Origin: Roseateles terrae
GTDB taxonomy: Bacteria > Pseudomonadota > Gammaproteobacteria > Burkholderiales > Burkholderiaceae_C
Direction of reading: 5' to 3'
Assembly (NCBI RefSeq): GCF_014192155.1
Contig: NZ_JACHXO010000006.1
Coordinates: 62,001 to 126,000, forward strand
DNA length: 64,000 nt
Positions 60,111 through 64,000 of this stretch are shown piece by piece. Position 1 is the stretch's first letter. Each line of letters opens with the position of its first letter. The position numbers and the translations under genes were made by a program. The notes under the pieces were generated by a model that saw nothing but the letters and a program-made list of their open reading frames with translations, was not told the origin of the DNA and ran no database searches.

Positions 60111-60965
60111 TCAGCGCATGAAGGGCAGCTTGATTCGCACGCCGGGGGCCGGGTCGCACAGCGGCTTCTCAGGGGACTCACGCAAGGCGGGGCCGACGTA
60201 GATCATCCGGGGGTCGATGTCGAGCACCTTGCCGGCTTCGGCGGCGGTGACCGGCTGATAGCTTGCCGGGGCGGACACACCGAGCTGGCGCAGCCCCTCC
60301 GCGTCCGGCACCCACCACAGGCAATTCTGCGGCGACAGTTTCAGGCCGACCTTGAAATCGGTTTCGTCATGGACGAGGTCGCGGAGGACCGGCTGCGTGA
60401 CGGCTTCGACGAACTGCTGGACCCAGGCGGGCGCACGGGCCTGTTGCACGCGGGCGGCGCGCAGCGCCTGGGAATGATCCCAGACCGACGCAGGGATCCG
60501 GGCGATGAAATCGTCTCGCGACGCGCGGGAGCGTTCATCGTCGATGCTGATGTCGCCCCGATCCAATTGCATGCGCACCTGCGCCCATGTTTCCGGGAAG
60601 ACGCTGAATGCGATCACCGTGCCTCTGTCGATCGACAGGAGGTGCCCGCTATCCAGCATGAACCAGGCGCAGGCGCCAGTGCAGCTGCCCTTGAGCTTCA
60701 GCGTGGGCCGCTGCTCCCGCAGCCACAGCCCGATGCGCATCACCTCGTGAGGATGGCTGCGCGGGTCGATCTTGAGCGAGAGCGGTTGGTCGAAGTGGCC
60801 GGTGAGGTCGGTTTTCGCCTCTTCGAATTCGCCGGAGGCGACGGTGCCTAAGATGTGGGGTCGGCCGAAGGTGGTGCCGATGGCGGCTGTCCATGCCGGT
60901 GTGGCGCACAGGCTGGCGCTGATCGCCAGCCCGGCGGCTGCGAGTCTGCAAGCAATGGATGTCAT
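60111..60965 (-). CDS. Hypothetical secreted protein with ClpP-like motif
   Basis: 284 residues with a signal peptide (LAAAGLAISASLCATPAWTA). The middle contains LKGSCTGACAWFMLDSGHLL followed by DRGTVIAFS, which resembles the G-x-C-x-S-A-C block and following turn of periplasmic ClpP/crotonase-like proteins, but with Gly-Ala in place of Ser-Ala, so the nucleophile serine may be missing. The C-terminal half has paired cysteines. Function unknown. Standing alone, 223 bp upstream of livK start. Confidence 0.65.
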   Translation of the reverse strand: MTSIACRLAAAGLAISASLCATPAWTAAIGTTFGRPHILGTVASGEFEEAKTDLTGHFDQPLSLKIDPRSHPHEVMRIGLWLREQRPTLKLKGSCTGACAWFMLDSGHLLSIDRGTVIAFSVFPETWAQVRMQLDRGDISIDDERSRASRDDFIARIPASVWDHSQALRAARVQQARAPAWVQQFVEAVTQPVLRDLVHDETDFKVGLKLSPQNCLWWVPDAEGLRQLGVSAPASYQPVTAAEAGKVLDIDPRMIYVGPALRESPEKPLCDPAPGVRIKLPFMR

Positions 60966-61074
60966 GTTTTTTCTCCCTGACCGCGACGAGTCTAGCGAAG
61001 CTTCGCGACAGGTCGCGCAGGGCCAATGACGGGCGCCCCCTCAAGATGCCGTCGGGCCGGGGACCGGGTGCACG

Positions 61075-62271
61075 CTAAGCCCGTCGCCGCAGCACCAGCG
61101 CCGCGCCCACCGCGGCCACCAGCAGCGTCATCACATATCCCACCAGGGCCGGCCAGCCCTTGTGGTCCCAGAACCAGCCGCCGAAGGCGCCCAGCGTGCT
61201 GGAGCCGATGTAGTAAGCGAGCAGGTACAGCGAGGCGGCATGCCCCTTGCTGCGCCCGCCCAGCGCGCCCACCCACGCACTGCTCACCGAGTGCGCCACG
61301 AAGAATCCAATCGTCAGCAGCACGATCCCCAGGATCACTACCGGCAACCAGGTCGACAGGCTCAGCAAGACCCCGGCCACCGCCAGTCCAATCCCGGTGA
61401 GCAAAGCCGGTGCGCGTCCCAGTCGGTCCGACAAGCTGCCCGCGGTCGTCGAAGCCACGATGCCAAACAGGTAGGCACAGAAGATCAACCCGATCGCACT
61501 TTGACTCAGCGAGAACGGCGCTCGCAGCAGCCGGAAGCCCGCGTAGTTGTAGAAAGCCACGAAGGTGCCCATCATCAGAAAGCCCATCGCGAACAGCAGA
61601 GGCAGCGCCGGATGCGCCAGATGGGCGCGCCACGCCGACACATGGTCCGACAGCTTGACGCCCTGCCGCCGCACGAAATGCCTGGACGGCGGAAGCAGCC
61701 ACCAGAAGCCGACAGCCGCCATCAATCCGATGACGCTCACAATCAACAGCGCGGGCCGCCAGCCCAACGCATCGCTGAGCACGCTCACGCCCACCCGGCC
61801 CATCATGCCGCCAAAGGCCGTGCCGCCCACATACTGGCCCATCGCCCGTCCCAGGCCACCCGGGTGGATCTCTTCCGCCAGATAGGCCATGGCCACCGCC
61901 GGCACACCGCCCAGGACCAGCCCTTCCACCGCCCGCGCAACCAGCAGGCCGTGCCAGCTCGGCAACACCGACGCCAGCAGGTTCAGCAAGGCAGCCAGTG
62001 TCATTGAGCCGAACATCAAGCGCCGCCGGTCCATCGTCTCCGACAACGCACCCGCGCACAGGATGGCAAAGGCCAGGCAGCCCGTCGCCAGCGACAACGA
62101 CAGCGCACTTGCCGCCGCCCCCACCTGGAATTCCTGCGCAAACAGCGGCAGCAGCGGCTGCACGCTGTAGAGCAGCGAGAAGGTGGTGAACCCCGCCAGG
62201 AACAGCGCGAAGGTGATGCGGCGATACGCCGCGGTGCCGGGCTGGGCCCAGTCACTGGGGGCTGCGGTCAC
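61075..62271 (-). CDS. MFS transporter (YnfM-like)
   Basis: 398 residues from GTG 62271, overlapping the UbiH-family stop as GTGA. Twelve segments expected; the loop 2-3 motif is SETMDRRRLMFGS, and ILCAGAL, LGGVPAVAMAYLAEEIHPGG and DRLGRAPALLTGIG follow the YnfM/arabinose-efflux type. Probably a drug or metabolite exporter in the inner membrane. Upstream in-frame sequence to 62634 is the shadow of the hydroxylase gene. Confidence 0.88.
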   Translation of the reverse strand: MTAAPSDWAQPGTAAYRRITFALFLAGFTTFSLLYSVQPLLPLFAQEFQVGAAASALSLSLATGCLAFAILCAGALSETMDRRRLMFGSMTLAALLNLLASVLPSWHGLLVARAVEGLVLGGVPAVAMAYLAEEIHPGGLGRAMGQYVGGTAFGGMMGRVGVSVLSDALGWRPALLIVSVIGLMAAVGFWWLLPPSRHFVRRQGVKLSDHVSAWRAHLAHPALPLLFAMGFLMMGTFVAFYNYAGFRLLRAPFSLSQSAIGLIFCAYLFGIVASTTAGSLSDRLGRAPALLTGIGLAVAGVLLSLSTWLPVVILGIVLLTIGFFVAHSVSSAWVGALGGRSKGHAASLYLLAYYIGSSTLGAFGGWFWDHKGWPALVGYVMTLLVAAVGAALVLRRRA

Positions 62272-63554
62272 CGGCGGCCAAACATCATCTGCTGGGCAAA
62301 GGCGCGCTTGATCGGCGGCAGCGCCTGCAAGGCCGCGAGACCCAGGCCGCGAGCCGCCGGCAAACCGGGCCAGCGCCACACAAAGGTGCGCGCCAGGGCA
62401 TCCGTGGTCACGATGGTGGCCCAGCGGTCCGGCGCCCGCTGGAATTCCACCCGCCGCAAGGCCGCATCCACCGACGGCTGCCGGCGCAGCGACTCCACCA
62501 GCGAAAACGCATCCCGCAGGCCCAGGTTCAGGCCCTGCCCCGCCACTGGATGCAAAGTCTGCGCCGCGTTGCCAATGCGCACGCAGCGGCCATCGACCAG
62601 CGTCCGTTCCGCATTCAGCCCCAGCGGGAAACACTTCAGCGCACTGATCTCCAGCAGAGGACCCACCGAGGCAGGCAGCTGCTGCTGGATGACCATCAGG
62701 CGCTGGGCATCGCTGAGCGAAGCCACATCATCTTCGGCCTGCGGCTGACACCACACCAGTGCGGCGCGGGGTCGGCCCTGCTGATCGGGCAACGGCAGCA
62801 AGGCCAGCGGTCCGCGCCGGGTGAATCGTTCATAAGCAACACCCACCGGACTGCCGGGCGACAGCGTCACCGTGCCGACCCAGGCGTTCTGGTGATAGTC
62901 CCGGCTCAAGGCCTTGCGGGCCTGCTCGGAGAACACGCCGCCTTCCGCGACCACCGCCAGATCGAAGCGCTCGACGATGCCGGCATCCACTTCGACCTCG
63001 CCGGCCCGGTCCTGCTTGATCGCAGCCACGGGCTGACCGAAACGGGTGAACAGCCGCGCCGGTTCCAGCGCTGCGGCGGCCAGCCAGGCGGCCTGCAGCG
63101 GTGCCACCAGTTGACCGTAACTCAGCACGGCGCCAAGCTGCTCCACCCCCTGCTCCTGCGCGGAGATATGGACGGCGGGTTCTCCGCCCGGACCGAACCA
63201 GGGACTGGTCAAGGTCGGCGGTGCCTGACTCACATTGACTTCACGGATGGCCTGCGCCTGGGCAGCGGGCCACACCTTCAGCCGCTGCAGCAACTGAACG
63301 CTGCCAAGCGACAAAGCGAGCGTGCGCGGATCGCCGGACACATCGCGCTCGGGCGGGCGGGCATCAAACAGGCTGATCTGTGCCAGCGGCAGGTAGCGGG
63401 CGGCGAGCAGGGCCAGCGCCAGTCCGGCCGGCCCCGCGCCCACGACGGCCAGCCTCAACGACGAGGACGCAGAGCCGTAAGCAGGTGGCGGTCCGTCCAT
63501 GCGGCTGGGCTCGGACGATCGATCAAACGGTTGGCTGGCAGTGGACTCTGGCAT
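62268..63554 (-). CDS. UbiH/UbiF/VisC-family FAD-dependent hydroxylase
   Basis: 428 residues from ATG 63554 (ATG 63500 would remove an 18-residue Ser/Pro-rich tail). FAD motif [15 protein letters not shown], then RTLALSLGSVQLLQ, and the second FAD motif as RIGNAAQTLHPVAGQGLNLG, where the usual GDAAH reads GNAAQ. These flavoproteins hydroxylate the ubiquinone ring. Which position cannot be told from sequence. Coupled by overlap to the MFS gene downstream. Confidence 0.9.
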   Translation of the reverse strand: MPESTASQPFDRSSEPSRMDGPPPAYGSASSSLRLAVVGAGPAGLALALLAARYLPLAQISLFDARPPERDVSGDPRTLALSLGSVQLLQRLKVWPAAQAQAIREVNVSQAPPTLTSPWFGPGGEPAVHISAQEQGVEQLGAVLSYGQLVAPLQAAWLAAAALEPARLFTRFGQPVAAIKQDRAGEVEVDAGIVERFDLAVVAEGGVFSEQARKALSRDYHQNAWVGTVTLSPGSPVGVAYERFTRRGPLALLPLPDQQGRPRAALVWCQPQAEDDVASLSDAQRLMVIQQQLPASVGPLLEISALKCFPLGLNAERTLVDGRCVRIGNAAQTLHPVAGQGLNLGLRDAFSLVESLRRQPSVDAALRRVEFQRAPDRWATIVTTDALARTFVWRWPGLPAARGLGLAALQALPPIKRAFAQQMMFGRR

Positions 63555-63805
63555 GGCGGGGGTACCGAACGGCAGGTGCCGCAAGGCAGCGGCGGCACGG
63601 TTGCGGTCACTATAGCGCCGGGGCCCTGGGCGGGCGCTGCAATGGCGCGGATGTCGCCCTCCGCCCAATGGGTTTCCTGCGGTGAAGCAAGTTCGAGTCA
63701 AGTCCGATACGCTTGCCTTCGGATGGCGCAGGCCGCAGCCTTGCCGCGGACCGCAACAAAAGCGCTTCATGCCAGCCACAAGGACTGATCAACAAGGATC
63801 CCACC

Positions 63806-64000
63806 ATGCAATACCGTCGTCTGGGCCGCAGCGGCCTGCAAGTCTCTGAACTGTCCCTGGGCTCCTGGGTGACGTATCACAACCAGGTGGACACCGGCGC
63901 CGCCGTCGAAATGATGGCCGCGGCCCGTGACGCGGGCATCAACTTCTTCGACAACGCCGAGGTCTATGCGCTGGGCAAGAGCGAAGAAATCATGGGTCAG
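63806..64000 (+). CDS. Aldo/keto reductase, N-terminal part (cut by window edge)
   Basis: 65 visible residues: [20 protein letters not shown], then [18 protein letters not shown]. This is the start of an AKR of the potassium-channel-beta / YghZ type; the Asp and Tyr of DNAEVY are catalytic-tetrad residues. Ribosome-binding AAGGA precedes ATG 63806. The rest lies beyond the window. Confidence 0.9.
   Translation, partial: MQYRRLGRSGLQVSELSLGSWVTYHNQVDTGAAVEMMAAARDAGINFFDNAEVYALGKSEEIMGQ

Overview
The window is GC-rich, densely coding bacterial chromosome with mostly short intergenic gaps and many 4-8 bp start/stop overlaps. The gene set (MetNIQ, Liv transporter with a fused permease-ATPase, beta-proteobacterial porin, PEP-CTERM protein, rhombosortase, tannase/gallate genes, LacI-controlled TonB receptor with a halogenase-like enzyme) suggests a member of the Burkholderiales, perhaps a Roseateles/Mitsuaria/Rubrivivax-like relative. 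This is inferred from gene content alone. No prophage, insertion sequence, integrase or CRISPR array was recognised.

Layout. 1-3.7 kb: a TonB-dependent receptor (cut by the window edge) and a flavin-dependent halogenase-family enzyme diverge from an intergenic region with two palindromic LacI-type operators; the LacI-family gene follows. 3.9-4.1 kb: tRNA-Leu(CAG) and a terminator. 4.2-9.9 kb: an operon for lysine breakdown via 2-aminoadipate semialdehyde and D-2-hydroxyglutarate (lysine 6-dehydrogenase, ALDH7-type dehydrogenase, HglS-type 2-oxoadipate decarboxylase, FAD-linked hydroxyglutarate dehydrogenase) with a divergent Lrp-type regulator. 10-12.9 kb: two small membrane peptides and a YtrA/ABC transporter operon. 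13.3-16.6 kb: an ADP-ribose gene set (ADP-ribosylglycohydrolase, a twice-frameshifted NADAR gene, DUF4291, a crystallin-J1-like protein) divergent from an NrtR regulator, with two matching palindromes between them. This is the most interesting island of the window. 17.4-27.4 kb: a tannin/gallate catabolic locus (aldolase, hydratase, a cytosolic ModA-like protein, porin, gallate dioxygenase, MFS transporter, a LysR regulator with two HTH domains, a PEP-CTERM protein, tannase). 27.5-31.7 kb: small hypothetical proteins, a DUF4874/DUF4832 lipoprotein, a CPBP protease and a rhombosortase. 31.7-40.3 kb: glnE, a YhdP-like giant protein, a nitrilase-family amidase and a lipoprotein. 40.5-43.1 kb: metNIQ. 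43.3-47.5 kb: an MHYT hybrid kinase coupled to an HD-GYP response regulator. 47.8-54.9 kb: an ACE-like M2 peptidase, a fused SpmA/SpmB protein, a diguanylate cyclase coupled to a LysR regulator, and a divergent SDR. 55-59.9 kb: livF, livMG fusion, livH, livK. 60-64 kb: a secreted hypothetical protein, an MFS exporter, a UbiH-family hydroxylase and the start of an aldo/keto reductase.

How the genes work together. Tannase releases gallate outside the cell. The porin and MFS transporter would import it, and gallate dioxygenase, hydratase and aldolase would convert it to pyruvate and oxaloacetate. A dedicated GalD-type tautomerase is not visible, and a signal-less ModA-like protein occupies an unexplained slot. 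The lysine operon is complete except for the 2-aminoadipate aminotransferase, which must be elsewhere. The NrtR island couples NAD-status sensing to proteins that add or remove ADP-ribose, but its NADAR gene is broken in this sequence.
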